Positions 33,889 to 42,796 are shown, counted from the first letter of the stretch. The stretch: 64,000 bases of DNA from Bradyrhizobium sp. CB1717 (GCF_029714325.1 NZ_CP121666.1:6541001-6605000); one strand, 5' to 3'. Notes: generated from the letters alone by a model not told the origin. Program-made: numbers and translations.

Positions 33889-33913
33889 ATCCTTTCACGC
33901 CGGAAACAAAACC

Positions 33914-34393
33914 TTGGCCCTGGACCGGAAAGACCTCGCCATCCTCGCGGAACTCACGACCAATGCGCGGGCCAGCCACACCGAGCTCGCCAACAAGGTC
34001 GGGCTATCGAGCACGGCGCTGGCGCGGCGGCAGAAGGCGCTGGAGGACGACGGCTACATCCAGGCCTACCAGGCCGCGCTCGATCTGACGCAGTTCGGCC
34101 TCACGACGACCGTGCTGGTCCGCATCGCGCTGGAGAGCCAGAGTGACGAGGCGCTCAAGGCGTTCGAGGCGGAGGTGGGGAAATGCCCCTCCGTCGTGCG
34201 CTGCTTCCTGATGTCGGGCACCGACGACTACATCCTGATCGTGCTCGCCCGCGACATCCAGGATTTCGAGCGCATCCATCGCACCGAGCTGTCGCGCCTG
34301 CCGCGCGTCGCGCGGGTGCAATCGAGTTTTGCATTGCGCGAGGTCGTCAACCGCGCCGTGCCGACCGTCGTGTTCGGCGAGGCGAAGCGATAG
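33914..34393 (+). CDS. Lrp/AsnC-family regulator of alanine dehydrogenase
   Basis: A 159-residue regulator. LDRKDLAILAELTTNARASHTELANKVGLSSTALARRQKALEDDGYI is the Lrp helix-turn-helix, and LVRIALESQSDEALKAFEAEV with the later SGTDDYILIVLARD form the RAM effector domain. The start is taken as TTG at 33914, giving the normal family length; an ATG at 33836 would add 26 residues that cross the candidate operator. Divergent position to ald suggests activation by alanine, as with AldR. Confidence 0.85.
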   Translation: MALDRKDLAILAELTTNARASHTELANKVGLSSTALARRQKALEDDGYIQAYQAALDLTQFGLTTTVLVRIALESQSDEALKAFEAEVGKCPSVVRCFLMSGTDDYILIVLARDIQDFERIHRTELSRLPRVARVQSSFALREVVNRAVPTVVFGEAKR

Positions 34394-34459
34394 CTCTCTG
34401 TCATCCAACTGTCATCGAATGTGCCGAGAGCTGTGTCTTCAGCATATTCGGGACCGACA

Positions 34460-36817
34460 ATGGACTATTTCAAGCGCTTCAACTTCCTGTTCGCAGCCCC
34501 CATGTTCGACGCCGACGACCTCGAAGGCGTCCGCTTCAACCAGATCATCGAGGAGATCCAGCGCTCCGGCTTCGAGGTCGTCCGCGCCCGCAAGCTGGAG
34601 GATGCCGAGATGGCGGTGCAGACCGACGCCGCGATCGGCTGCATGGTGGTGGACTGGGGCAAGAAAGGCCTGGAGGGCAAGACCTCGGCGCTGATCAATT
34701 TGATGCGGCGCCGCGGCCTCGACTTCCCGATCATCCTCTTGATCCGGCGCAAGCGGTTCGAGGACCTGCCGGTCGAGGTGCTCGATTTCATCGACGGCTA
34801 CGTCTTCCTGTCCGAAGAAACGCCGCCCTTCATCGCCAAGAACCTGATCAGCCGTCTCAAGCAATATGCCGAGACGCTGAAGACGCCGTTCTTCGGCGCG
34901 CTGGTCGACTATGCCGAGGAAGGCAACCAGCTCTGGACCTGTCCGGGCCATAATGGCGGCGTGTTCTACAACCGCAGCCCGATCGGGCGCGTGTTCGTCG
35001 AGCATCTCGGCGAATCCGTGTTCCGCGACGACCTCGACAATTCCGTGCTCGACCTCGGCGACCTCCTCACCCATGAAGGCCCGGCGCTGAAGGCGCAGAA
35101 GGAGGCGGCGGCGATCTTCGGCGCGGAAAAGACCTATTTCGTGCTCAACGGCACCTCGACCTCCAACAAGGTCGCGCTCGGCGCCCTCGTCACCGACGGC
35201 GACCTCGTGCTGTTCGACCGCAACAACCACAAGGCCGCCCATCACGGCGCGCTGATGATCAATGGCGGCATTCCGGTCTACGTCCCGACCGTCCGCAACG
35301 CCTGGGGCCTGATCGGCCCGATGCGCTGGGACATGCTCGACGAGAAGACCCTGCGCGAGGCGATCCGCAACCATCCGCTCGTGAAGGATCGCGATGCCTG
35401 GCGCAAGGAGCGGCCGTTCCGCGTCGCCGTGGTCGAGCAGTGCACCTATGACGGCTCGATCCACAGCGCCGAGATGATCATCAAGCGCATCGGCCATCTC
35501 TGCGACTACATCCTGTTCGACGAGGCCTGGGCCGGCTTCATGAAATTCCACCCGCTCTATGCCGGCCGCTTCGCCATGGGCCTTGCAAACCTGGCCCCTG
35601 AAGCACCGGGCATCATCGCGACGCAGTCCACCCACAAGCAGCTCGCGAGCTTCTCGCAGGCCTCGCAGATCCACATCAAGGACCGCCACATCCGCGGCCA
35701 GAAGCGGCGCGTCGAGCACCGCCGCTTCAACGAGAGCTTCATGCAGCACGCCTCGACCTCCCCCTTCTACCCGCTGTTCGCCTCGCTCGACGTCGGCGCG
35801 CAGATGATGAAGGGGCGCTCCGGCGAAGTGCTGTGGGACGACACGATCCGGCTCGGCATCGAGCTGCGCAAGAAGGTCCGCGCGATGCGCCGGGAGTTCG
35901 AGGAGAAGGAGCAAAATCCGGATCGCCGCTGGTTCTTCGAGCCCTTCGTTCCCGATCGCGTCGCCATTCCCGATGTCAGCCGCCCTGGTGCGGTCCACAA
36001 CGTCGCCTGGGAGACGCTCTCCACCGACGAGCTCGCGACCAATCCTGCGCTGTGGCAGCTCTCTCCGGATACCAACTGGCACGGCTTTCCCGATCTTGCG
36101 GAAGGCTTTGCCATGACCGATCCGAACAAGCTGACGCTGCTCACACCCGGATTCGATCGCGCTACCGGCGCCTATGCCGAGCATGGCATCCCAGCGCCAG
36201 TCGTCGCGCAATATCTGCGCGAGAACCGCATCGTGCCCGAGAAGAACGATCTCAACTCCATGCTCTTCCTCCTCACCCCCGGCGTCGAGGCGAGCAAGGC
36301 CGGCACGCTGATCTCCGGTCTCGTCGCGTTCAAGCGGCTGCATGACGACAATGCGCTGCTGGCCGACGCGATTCCGGAATTCTACCAGCGGCGGCAGGCG
36401 CGCTATGCCGGCGTGCGCCTGCGCGACCTCTGCGGCGACATGCACCGCTTCTTCCGCGCCGCCGATGTCAGCGCGCTCCAGGCGCGGCAGTTCATGCCCG
36501 AGCACATGCCCGAGATCGCGATGTCGCCACGCGATGCCGCGCGCTATCTGTTCAAGAACGACGTCGACTACCTCCCGATCGAGGCGATCGCGGGCCGCAT
36601 CGCCACCACGCCCTTCGTGGTCTACCCGCCCGGCATCGCCACCATCGTGCCCGGCGAGCGGCTGACGGAACGGGCCAAGCCCATGATCGATTACCTCAAA
36701 ATGTTCGAGACCTGTTTCAATACGTTCCCGGGCTTCGACGTCGAGATCCAGGGCGTCTACAAGGAGATCGATGCCCAGGGGCGCATCGGGCTCTATACTT
36801 ACGTCGTTGCCGAGTAG
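34460..36817 (+). CDS. Orn/Lys/Arg decarboxylase, large PLP type
   Basis: A 785-residue fold-type I decarboxylase of a basic amino acid, forming the diamine. Domains in order: an N-terminal wing (about 1-130) with a receiver-like fold, the PLP core with CPGHNGGVFYNRSPIG near residue 160, NGTSTSNKVAL, DEAWAGFMKFHPLYAG, the Schiff-base lysine Lys393 in STHKQLASFSQ, and a C-terminal domain ending in a TYVVAE tail. The start at 34460 is used; 34421 would add 13 residues. Whether ornithine, lysine or arginine is the substrate cannot be read with confidence. Confidence 0.9.
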   Translation: MDYFKRFNFLFAAPMFDADDLEGVRFNQIIEEIQRSGFEVVRARKLEDAEMAVQTDAAIGCMVVDWGKKGLEGKTSALINLMRRRGLDFPIILLIRRKRFEDLPVEVLDFIDGYVFLSEETPPFIAKNLISRLKQYAETLKTPFFGALVDYAEEGNQLWTCPGHNGGVFYNRSPIGRVFVEHLGESVFRDDLDNSVLDLGDLLTHEGPALKAQKEAAAIFGAEKTYFVLNGTSTSNKVALGALVTDGDLVLFDRNNHKAAHHGALMINGGIPVYVPTVRNAWGLIGPMRWDMLDEKTLREAIRNHPLVKDRDAWRKERPFRVAVVEQCTYDGSIHSAEMIIKRIGHLCDYILFDEAWAGFMKFHPLYAGRFAMGLANLAPEAPGIIATQSTHKQLASFSQASQIHIKDRHIRGQKRRVEHRRFNESFMQHASTSPFYPLFASLDVGAQMMKGRSGEVLWDDTIRLGIELRKKVRAMRREFEEKEQNPDRRWFFEPFVPDRVAIPDVSRPGAVHNVAWETLSTDELATNPALWQLSPDTNWHGFPDLAEGFAMTDPNKLTLLTPGFDRATGAYAEHGIPAPVVAQYLRENRIVPEKNDLNSMLFLLTPGVEASKAGTLISGLVAFKRLHDDNALLADAIPEFYQRRQARYAGVRLRDLCGDMHRFFRAADVSALQARQFMPEHMPEIAMSPRDAARYLFKNDVDYLPIEAIAGRIATTPFVVYPPGIATIVPGERLTERAKPMIDYLKMFETCFNTFPGFDVEIQGVYKEIDAQGRIGLYTYVVAE

Positions 36818-36823
36818 GTGCCG

Positions 36824-37399
36824 ATGAACGAAGCAGCTGCGCGCACCAGTGACGAACCGGTCCTGGTCAGGCCGTCACGCGAGAGCGATGTCGAGGCGAT
36901 GCTGGCGATCTACCGCCATCACGTCCGCACTGGCGTGCCCCGCGACGTCGAGGGAACCGGTGCGCCGGAACCGGACGATTTGCGCGACCGGCGCAAGAAC
37001 CTGAAGCAGACCCGCCTGCCGCATCTGGTTGCAACCTGGCGCGGCGAGGTCGTCGGCTATGCCTATGCCGTGCTGTTCCGCAAGCGCCCGGCCTATCGCT
37101 ACACCGCCAAGCACTCGATCTATGTGCACCACGAACATCTCGGCCGTGGTGTGGGACGGCTTTTGCTGGGGGCAATGATCGATGCCTGTGCCGCGGCAGG
37201 TTTTCGCCAACTGATCGGCTATATCGATGCCGACAACGCCCCCTCGCTGGCGCTGCACGAGAAGTTCGGCTTCGCGCGCGCCGGCCTGCTCGGCGGCGTT
37301 GCCTATCGCCACGGCCGCTGGTCCGATACTGTCATGGTGCAACGCTCGCTCGGCGCGGGGCCGACGGCGCCCCCGCCGGTCACGGCGCCCGGGCGCTAG
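36824..37399 (+). CDS. GNAT-family N-acetyltransferase, phosphinothricin/methionine sulfoximine type
   Basis: A 191-residue acetyltransferase. VRPSRESDVEAMLAIYRHHVRTG starts the fold, and VGYAYAVLFRKRPAYRYTAKHSIYVHHEHLGRGVGRLLLGAMID carries the R/Q-x2-G-x-G/A acetyl-CoA loop in RGVGRLLL. The family acetylates phosphinothricin or methionine sulfoximine, but here the gene sits 6 bases after the decarboxylase, so acetylation of a diamine or an amino acid is possible. The ATG at 36824 is preferred to a GTG at 36818. Confidence 0.87.
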   Translation: MNEAAARTSDEPVLVRPSRESDVEAMLAIYRHHVRTGVPRDVEGTGAPEPDDLRDRRKNLKQTRLPHLVATWRGEVVGYAYAVLFRKRPAYRYTAKHSIYVHHEHLGRGVGRLLLGAMIDACAAAGFRQLIGYIDADNAPSLALHEKFGFARAGLLGGVAYRHGRWSDTVMVQRSLGAGPTAPPPVTAPGR

Positions 37400-37402
37400 G
37401 CC

Positions 37403-37615
37403 TTACGAGGGAAAGTCAGCCGGTCTGACGTGGATGCGATCGGCATGCAGCGACCAATGATGCAACGCCTGGTCCTTGCAGAACTTCACTTTCGCACGTT
37501 CCCTGGCCTCGTCCTCGTCGGCGGCATCGATCTCGAGCGTGCCTTGGCAGACCTCGATCTCGCGGCCGTACTGGCCGAGCACATCCTTCATGAACTTGAC
37601 CACAAAAGTTGTCAT
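37403..37615 (-). CDS. Small conserved hypothetical protein
   Basis: A 70-residue protein. MTTFVVKFMKDVLGQYGREIEVCQGTLEIDA is a beta-rich start, followed by an Ala/Glu-rich helix (EDEARERAKVKFCKDQAL) and a basic HADRIHVRPADFPS end. GGGAGGTCCC precedes the ATG. Similar short proteins with an E-A-R-x-R-A helix are common in Bradyrhizobium. Function unknown. Confidence 0.65.
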   Translation of the reverse strand: MTTFVVKFMKDVLGQYGREIEVCQGTLEIDAADEDEARERAKVKFCKDQALHHWSLHADRIHVRPADFPS

Positions 37616-37765
37616 GGGACCTCCCTGCTGCCCCGGCGGCACTCTAATCCCATTTAGGCCGGACGGGGGAAGGAGATTTTGACGCGGATCAAGGGCTGTC
37701 GCGTCCGAGCGGAAGATTCGTTGCGGAACCCACCGCGCGGGTTTATGGGCAAGTGCCGATCGCCC

Positions 37766-38722
37766 ATGAGGAATTCCCCCTTGCACTTTGTCTCCGATAC
37801 CGAAGTCACGAACGTTCTGACCTTTCCGATCCTCATTGCGGCGCTGGAAGAAGCGCACCGCCGGCCGAAGATGGAGGTGCTTGACGCCTTCCTCGGCGAC
37901 GAGAAAGGGCAGTACGTCATCCGCAGCGCCGTCGATCCCGGCCGCTACATGGCGAGCAAGATGTTCACCAGCTTCCCTGCCAATCTGGCCGAAGGCAAGA
38001 TGCCGGCGGTGCAGGCCGTGTGCGTGCTGTTCGACGGCACCAACGGACGGCCGCTGGCGGCGATGGACGGCACCGAGATCACGCACTGGCGCACCGCAGC
38101 CGATTCCGCGCTGGGCACGAAACTGCTCGCTCCGCCCAATCCCGAGACGCTGCTTTGCGTCGGCGCCGGGGAGATGTCCGAATGGCTGATCCGGGGGCAT
38201 CGTACCGTCCGGCCATCGCTCGAGCGCGTGCTGATCTGGAATCGGAGCCTGGATCGGGCCGCGGATCTCGCTCAGCGTTTGGCGAAGGACGGCGTCAAGG
38301 TGGAAACGGTCACGGACATCGACGCCGCGACGCGCGAGGCCAACGTCATCACCACCTGCACCCGCGCGCATCAGCCGCTGATCAAGGGTCGCAATTTGCA
38401 GCCGGGCACGCATCTGGACCTCGTCGGGGGCTACACGCCGCAAACGCGTGAGGCTGATGACGAGGCGGCAAAGATGTCGCGCGTCTTCGTGGACCGGCGG
38501 GAATCCGCCTTCCACGGCGTCGGCGACATCATGCAGCCGATCGCGAGTGGCGCGATCAGCGAAGCCGACGTGCTCGGCGACCTCTACGATCTCGCCGGTG
38601 GCCGGGTGCAGGGGCGGACGTCACCGTCCGACATCACGTTCTTCAAGAATGCGGGGGGCGGTCATCTCGATCTCATGACCTGCGAGGCCGTGTTCGAGCA
38701 GCTCGGCGCAAAGCTGGGGTAG
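37766..38722 (+). CDS. Ornithine cyclodeaminase / mu-crystallin family protein
   Basis: A 318-residue NAD(P)-dependent enzyme. FVSDTEVTNVLTFPILIAALEEAHRR, TEITHWRTAADSALGTKLLAPP, LLCVGAGEMSEWLIRGH (nucleotide-binding GAGEMS) and VITTCTRAHQPLIKG are family motifs. Members make proline from ornithine or reduce cyclic imines such as piperideine-2-carboxylate, which would suit the neighbouring basic amino acid decarboxylase. The start at 37766 gives the normal length; 37679 would add 29 residues with no similarity. Confidence 0.88.
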   Translation: MRNSPLHFVSDTEVTNVLTFPILIAALEEAHRRPKMEVLDAFLGDEKGQYVIRSAVDPGRYMASKMFTSFPANLAEGKMPAVQAVCVLFDGTNGRPLAAMDGTEITHWRTAADSALGTKLLAPPNPETLLCVGAGEMSEWLIRGHRTVRPSLERVLIWNRSLDRAADLAQRLAKDGVKVETVTDIDAATREANVITTCTRAHQPLIKGRNLQPGTHLDLVGGYTPQTREADDEAAKMSRVFVDRRESAFHGVGDIMQPIASGAISEADVLGDLYDLAGGRVQGRTSPSDITFFKNAGGGHLDLMTCEAVFEQLGAKLG

Positions 38723-38797
38723 CGCCCTACCCCCGGCGCGCTATGCCGGTGGAGGCGAACGAACGGGATGCCGGCAAGTCAGGGCCGGCATCAGCCA

Positions 38798-39238
38798 TCA
38801 CGCCTTGATATCGAGGAGCGTGTCTTCGGTCTCGGCGTAGGCTTGAATCACCTTCGCATTGGCAATGAAGCTGTACTTTGCGGTCGCCAGCTCAACGAAT
38901 TCGCTGGCGAGATCGACGTTTGGCGCGGCGACCAGGCCGTCCTGGTTTGCGAAGGGAGCGCTCGGGTCGGATTGCACGGTATAGCTCGGCGACACCGTCG
39001 ACACGGTCGCGCTGGTCCCGCCCGGCGTCGAACCGCTCAATTGGGAGACCTGATCGACCCGCAGCGGCACATAGGCGGCCGGAAACGTCGGAGCGATGCC
39101 CGCACCGGTCGATGTGCTCGATCCACCTGATGCCGGCAGCGGGCCGGTCGTGCTGATGTTGGCGATGTTGCTCGCGGCCACGTTCACGCGCAGGCTCGCC
39201 GCAGAAAGTCCGGATGTCGCAATCGAAAGTATGCTCAT
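38798..39238 (-). CDS. Orphan FlgC-like flagellar rod-family protein
   Basis: A 146-residue protein. The N-terminus SILSIATSGLSAASLRVNVAASNIANIST and the C-terminus PNVDLASEFVELATAKYSFIANAKVIQAYAETEDTLLDIKA match the conserved ends of flagellar rod and hook proteins. The middle is Ser/Thr/Gly-rich and lacks the rest of FlgC. CGGGGAGC precedes the ATG at 39238. No other flagellar gene is in the window, so it may be a stand-alone helper or a decayed copy. Confidence 0.8.
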   Translation of the reverse strand: MSILSIATSGLSAASLRVNVAASNIANISTTGPLPASGGSSTSTGAGIAPTFPAAYVPLRVDQVSQLSGSTPGGTSATVSTVSPSYTVQSDPSAPFANQDGLVAAPNVDLASEFVELATAKYSFIANAKVIQAYAETEDTLLDIKA

Positions 39239-39356
39239 GCTCCCCGATCTACAGGACAAGTCATACGCGTTCATTCACGGCATCGGTAAAATCCGCCGCT
39301 TTCTGTTGTCGTCCTCGTAACCAACGATCGGCACGCGATTGGACTTCGCGCGCCCC

Positions 39357-40406
39357 CTACCCCGGCATCACGCCAAACGCCTGCTTGAAGCGCTCGGCAT
39401 AGACCGGCCAGACCTCGGGATTGATGATGCGCGGTGGGCGCTTGCCGTCGAGCGTCTCCAGCACCTGCTCGGCGGCGATGCGGCCCATGTTCTGGCGCGC
39501 CTCGATCGTGACGCCGGCGGTGTGCGGGCTCGCCAGCACGTTGTCGAGCTGGAGCAGCGGATGCTCCGGCGGCGGCGGCTCCTTGGACCAGACGTCGAGG
39601 CCGGCGCCGGCGATGCGCTTGTCGCGCAGCGCCTGCAGCAGCGCGTCCTCGTCGTGGATGAAGCCGCGCGCGGTGGTGATGAAGTACGCATGCGGCTGCA
39701 TCAACGCGAATTCGCGCGTGCTGATCATGTTGCGGCTGCCCTTGTTCAGCGGACAGGAGATCGAGACGAAGTCAGCGCGGCGTAGGAGCTCGTCGAGCTC
39801 GACCTTCTCGCCGCCCCGCTCGGCCATCACCTCGGCGGTGAGATACGGATCATAGGCCAGCACCTTCATGCCGAGCAGGCCCTTGCACAGCGCGGCGATG
39901 CGGCGGCCGACATTGCCGAGGCCGATGATGCCGACCGTCTTGTGCTCGACCTCGTTGCCGACGAGCTCGTTGCGGTTGACGTCGCGCTCGCGGCGCAGGC
40001 GGCGGTCGGACTGGATGATGCGCTTGGACAGCGTCAGCATCATCGCCAGCGCATGCTCGGCGACCGAATGGGCGTTGCCGCCGGACTGGTTGACGACCAC
40101 GACGCCGGCGGCCGTGCAGGCCTCGACATCGACCGGGTCGAAGCCGGCACCGTTGCTGGAGACGAGCAGCAAATTCGGCGTGCGCTTCAGGAACGCGGCA
40201 TCGACATGGAAATGCGGGGCAAGCTCGTCGCGCGCGGCGCCGATCTGGTAGACATGGGTAGCGGCGAGGAGCGGCGCATAGACATCTTCGGGGCTGCCGT
40301 TCTCTATGCGATCGAGCCGGACGTCGGGCCGCGCCTTCAGGATGTCGATATAGATCGGATTGGCCAAATAGTTGGAGTAGACGACGCGCTTGCTGTTGAC
40401 GGACAT
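39357..40406 (-). CDS. D-isomer 2-hydroxyacid dehydrogenase
   Basis: A 349-residue NAD-dependent dehydrogenase of the phosphoglycerate dehydrogenase family. The nucleotide motif GIIGLGNVGRRIAALCKGLLGMKVLAYDP is near residues 155-185. Catalytic positions are an Arg in TTARGFIHDEDALLQALRD, a Glu in SKEPPPPEHPL, and a His in ASPHTAGVTIEARQNMG. The start at 40406 follows AAGGGTCC. It is divergent from the two thiamine-diphosphate genes at 40649 and 41203, so a shared pathway around a 2-keto or 2-hydroxy acid is likely. Confidence 0.88.
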   Translation of the reverse strand: MSVNSKRVVYSNYLANPIYIDILKARPDVRLDRIENGSPEDVYAPLLAATHVYQIGAARDELAPHFHVDAAFLKRTPNLLLVSSNGAGFDPVDVEACTAAGVVVVNQSGGNAHSVAEHALAMMLTLSKRIIQSDRRLRRERDVNRNELVGNEVEHKTVGIIGLGNVGRRIAALCKGLLGMKVLAYDPYLTAEVMAERGGEKVELDELLRRADFVSISCPLNKGSRNMISTREFALMQPHAYFITTARGFIHDEDALLQALRDKRIAGAGLDVWSKEPPPPEHPLLQLDNVLASPHTAGVTIEARQNMGRIAAEQVLETLDGKRPPRIINPEVWPVYAERFKQAFGVMPG

Positions 40407-40648
40407 CAGGACCCTTCCGGCTCTCTCGTGGGAGATCCGCAAGGTCAGCGCGATGCGCGCCCGTCCGTGCCCCTCCCGCTTTCTGCTTGTAGCCGCTTAT
40501 GCCATGGCGGTGCCGGCCACGGCAGGCCGTCTGGCGCAGATCACGGTGCCGGCCCGGACATGTTGACAATCCCGCCCGCTCCGTCAAGTTCGGCAGACCG
40601 CCGCGACGGCCAGAACCAAGAAGCATGCGCGGCTGATGGGAGAACGCA

Positions 40649-41194
40649 ATGGCAATTGCGGAACAGCAGGCGACCAGCGACATAACCTGGCATGGCATCG
40701 TCCTGCAGACCCTGAAGCGGAACGAGATCAGCCTGATCCCTTACGTGCCCGACCGCGTGCTGACGCCGCTGATCAAGAATTTGCACGCCGATCCCTTCTT
40801 CACCACCTTCGCCACCGCCCGCGAGGAGGAGGCCGTCGGCATCGTCTCGGGCGCCTGGATGGGCGGACGGCGCGGCGCGGTGCTGATGCAGACCTCCGGC
40901 TTTGCCACGCTCGCCAACGTGCTGGCCTCGCTCGCCGTGCCCTACCAGATCCCGCTGATCATGTTCGTCTCCGAGCGCGGCACGCTCGGCGAGTTCAACT
41001 ACGGCCAGTCGCTGGTCTGCCGCACCATGCGCCCTGTGCTGGATTCACTGGCGCTGGAGCACCACACCATCACCCGGCTCGATGAGCTCGAATTCATCGT
41101 CGACCGCTCGATCAAGCAGGCCGTCACCACGCAAGCGCCGGTGGCCCTGATCCTCAACCCGCTGCTCACGGGCGGCAAGGTCTTCGACAAGTGA
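40649..41194 (+). CDS. Thiamine-diphosphate decarboxylase alpha subunit, sulfopyruvate decarboxylase-like (ComD)
   Basis: A 181-residue N-terminal (pyrimidine-binding) half of a two-part TPP enzyme. FATAREEEAVGIVSGAWMGGRRGAVLMQTSGFATLANVLASL carries the Glu that activates TPP and a ComD/AepY-like QxSG motif. The gene overlaps the next by 4 bases if the next starts at its GTG. ComDE converts sulfopyruvate; the same split also occurs in phosphonopyruvate decarboxylase-like enzymes. The true substrate is unknown. Confidence 0.85.
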   Translation: MAIAEQQATSDITWHGIVLQTLKRNEISLIPYVPDRVLTPLIKNLHADPFFTTFATAREEEAVGIVSGAWMGGRRGAVLMQTSGFATLANVLASLAVPYQIPLIMFVSERGTLGEFNYGQSLVCRTMRPVLDSLALEHHTITRLDELEFIVDRSIKQAVTTQAPVALILNPLLTGGKVFDK

Positions 41195-41202
41195 GGCGGG
41201 CC

Positions 41203-41799
41203 ATGGATAATCGCAACACCAAGGTGATGAACCGCTTCGACATCACCTCGCGCCTGATCGCAAAGCTCAAGCACGAGGAAGCCGTGATCGGCGGCATCGG
41301 CAACACCAATTTCGACCTCTGGGCCGCCGGCCACCGCCCGCAGAATTTCTACATGCTGGGCAGCATGGGTCTCGCCTTCCCGATCGCACTCGGCGTGGCA
41401 TTGGCGCAGCCCGAGCGCCGCGTCTTCGCGCTCGAAGGCGACGGCTCGCTCTTGATGCAGCTCGGCGCGCTCTCGACGATCGCGGCACTGAAGCCGCAGA
41501 ACCTGATCATGATCGTGATGGACAACGGCATCTACCAGATCACCGGCGCGCAGCCGACGCCGGCAGCGAGCGTCGCCGACATCGTCGGCATTGCCACTGC
41601 GTCGGGGCTCGTCAGGAGTTCCTGGGCCGCGGACGAGGAGGATTTCGAGCGCCTGGTCGACGAGGCCATGTCGGCCTCCGAGCCGAGCCTGATCGCAGTC
41701 CGTATCGACGACAAGCCGGGCGTCGGCACCACAAGGCGTGATCCCGTGCAGATCCGGGAACGCTTCATGCACGGCCTCGGCGTGCGTGAGCCGCTTTAA
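41203..41799 (+). CDS. Thiamine-diphosphate decarboxylase beta subunit, sulfopyruvate decarboxylase-like (ComE)
   Basis: A 198-residue C-terminal half. LGSMGLAFPIALGVALAQPERRVFALEGDGSLLMQLGALSTIAALKPQNLIMIVMDN contains the GDG...N pyrophosphate-Mg motif of TPP enzymes. It complements the subunit upstream to one full active site. The ATG at 41203 follows GAGGCGGGCC; a GTG at 41191 is the alternative. TPP enzymes with the halves on separate genes are uncommon in this group. Confidence 0.85.
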   Translation: MDNRNTKVMNRFDITSRLIAKLKHEEAVIGGIGNTNFDLWAAGHRPQNFYMLGSMGLAFPIALGVALAQPERRVFALEGDGSLLMQLGALSTIAALKPQNLIMIVMDNGIYQITGAQPTPAASVADIVGIATASGLVRSSWAADEEDFERLVDEAMSASEPSLIAVRIDDKPGVGTTRRDPVQIRERFMHGLGVREPL

Positions 41800-41876
41800 C
41801 GTTTGGTCATTAACTACACGGCGATCTGATCCTCGCACCGCAACAGGCCGTCGCGATTCCGTGCTATCGCCGCCGG

Positions 41877-42239
41877 ATGTCCATTTTTGTTCGTTTCTTT
41901 GCCTGGCTGCTCGCCGCCGCCGTCACCTTTGCAACGCTCGGACCTCCGGGCCTGCGGCCCCATTCCGACCTCGGCCAGGACGGCGAGCATGCGCTCGCCT
42001 TCATCCTAGTCGGGCTGGCCTTCGGCCTCGCCTACCGGCAGCGGCGCCTGGCCGTGGTGACCGTCGCGGTGATCCTGATCGGCCTGCTCGAACTGATGCA
42101 GTTCTGGGCGCCGGGGCGTCATGCGCGACTGGCGGATTTTCTGGTCGATGCCGGCACCGCCTGCATCGGCTTTGCCCTCGCCGCCGTCGGCGATTGGGTC
42201 ATGACCCGGTTTCGGGCAAGCTCGGCCCTGACAAGCTGA
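41877..42239 (+). CDS. VanZ-like membrane protein
   Basis: A 120-residue protein with about four hydrophobic helices. HSDLGQDGEHALAFILVGLAFGLAYRQRR and LLELMQFWAPGRHARLADFLVDAGTACIGF follow the VanZ pattern (E-x2-Q-x2-x-P-G/R-R-x2-x-x-D), which otherwise gives low-level teicoplanin resistance in enterococci; the bacterial role here is unknown. The gene is single, with a hairpin shortly after its stop. Confidence 0.75.
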   Translation: MSIFVRFFAWLLAAAVTFATLGPPGLRPHSDLGQDGEHALAFILVGLAFGLAYRQRRLAVVTVAVILIGLLELMQFWAPGRHARLADFLVDAGTACIGFALAAVGDWVMTRFRASSALTS

Positions 42240-42270
42240 GGCCCCGCGGAGCGACGCTCCGCAGGGCCCG
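42240..42270. terminator. Hairpin between VanZ-like and DUF1236 genes
   Basis: GGCCCCGCGGAGCG and CGCTCCGCAGGGCC around a two-base turn form a strong stem with one mismatch between two convergent genes. There is no T tract on either side, so it may serve both directions only weakly. Confidence 0.5.
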
Positions 42271-42296
42271 ATCTCAACAATGCGACGCTACGCCGA

Positions 42297-42680
42297 TCAG
42301 TCGATGATCTTGACGACGCGGCGCGTACGCGGCTCGACGATCACACGGCGATCGTTCACGACCGCATAGCGATACTCGGTGTAGTTCGGCACGGGCCGCA
42401 GCACCACGGTCGGGGGCAGCGGCTCACCGACGACGACGCGCTCGTGAATCACGACGGAGTCACTACGCGGGATTCCGCCGAGCACCGCATTCGGAATTTC
42501 GAGGCCCGCGCCGACGGCTGCACCGACGGTGCCGCCGACCATCGCGCCGACCGGTCCGCCAATGTCCCCACCCGCGCGCGCGCCGTCCCGAGCGCCCTGT
42601 TCGGTGGTCGACTGGGCAAAGGCTGCGCTCGAGGCCAGCAGCGACGCGGCAGCCAACGTAATCGCAAGACGGGTTTTCAT
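42297..42680 (-). CDS. DUF1236 family exported protein
   Basis: A 127-residue protein with a signal peptide (MKTRLAITLAAASLLASSAAFA). A glycine-rich zipper-like stretch (GGDIGGPVGAMVGGTVGAAVGAGL) precedes the DUF1236 end, YTEYRYAVVNDRRVIVEPRTRRVVKII. This family is abundant in Bradyrhizobium and relatives and its role is unknown. The ATG at 42680 follows AAGGAT; an upstream start would add 29 residues of no similarity. Confidence 0.8.
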   Translation of the reverse strand: MKTRLAITLAAASLLASSAAFAQSTTEQGARDGARAGGDIGGPVGAMVGGTVGAAVGAGLEIPNAVLGGIPRSDSVVIHERVVVGEPLPPTVVLRPVPNYTEYRYAVVNDRRVIVEPRTRRVVKIID

Positions 42681-42796
42681 ATCCTTACGCCTCCAGTGAT
42701 TGTTGTGGATCTTCAACCCGCGGGGTCGGATCATGTTCCGGTTCCCCTGCGACGAAAGATGCATCACATGTCTGGAGACTGTTACCGCGTAACAGT

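Noticed and set aside
34439..36505. 688-codon open frame antisense to the Orn/Lys/Arg decarboxylase
   Set aside because: High-GC codon bias opens the antisense frame; the plus strand has clear PLP-enzyme motifs and the antisense product has no recognisable domain.
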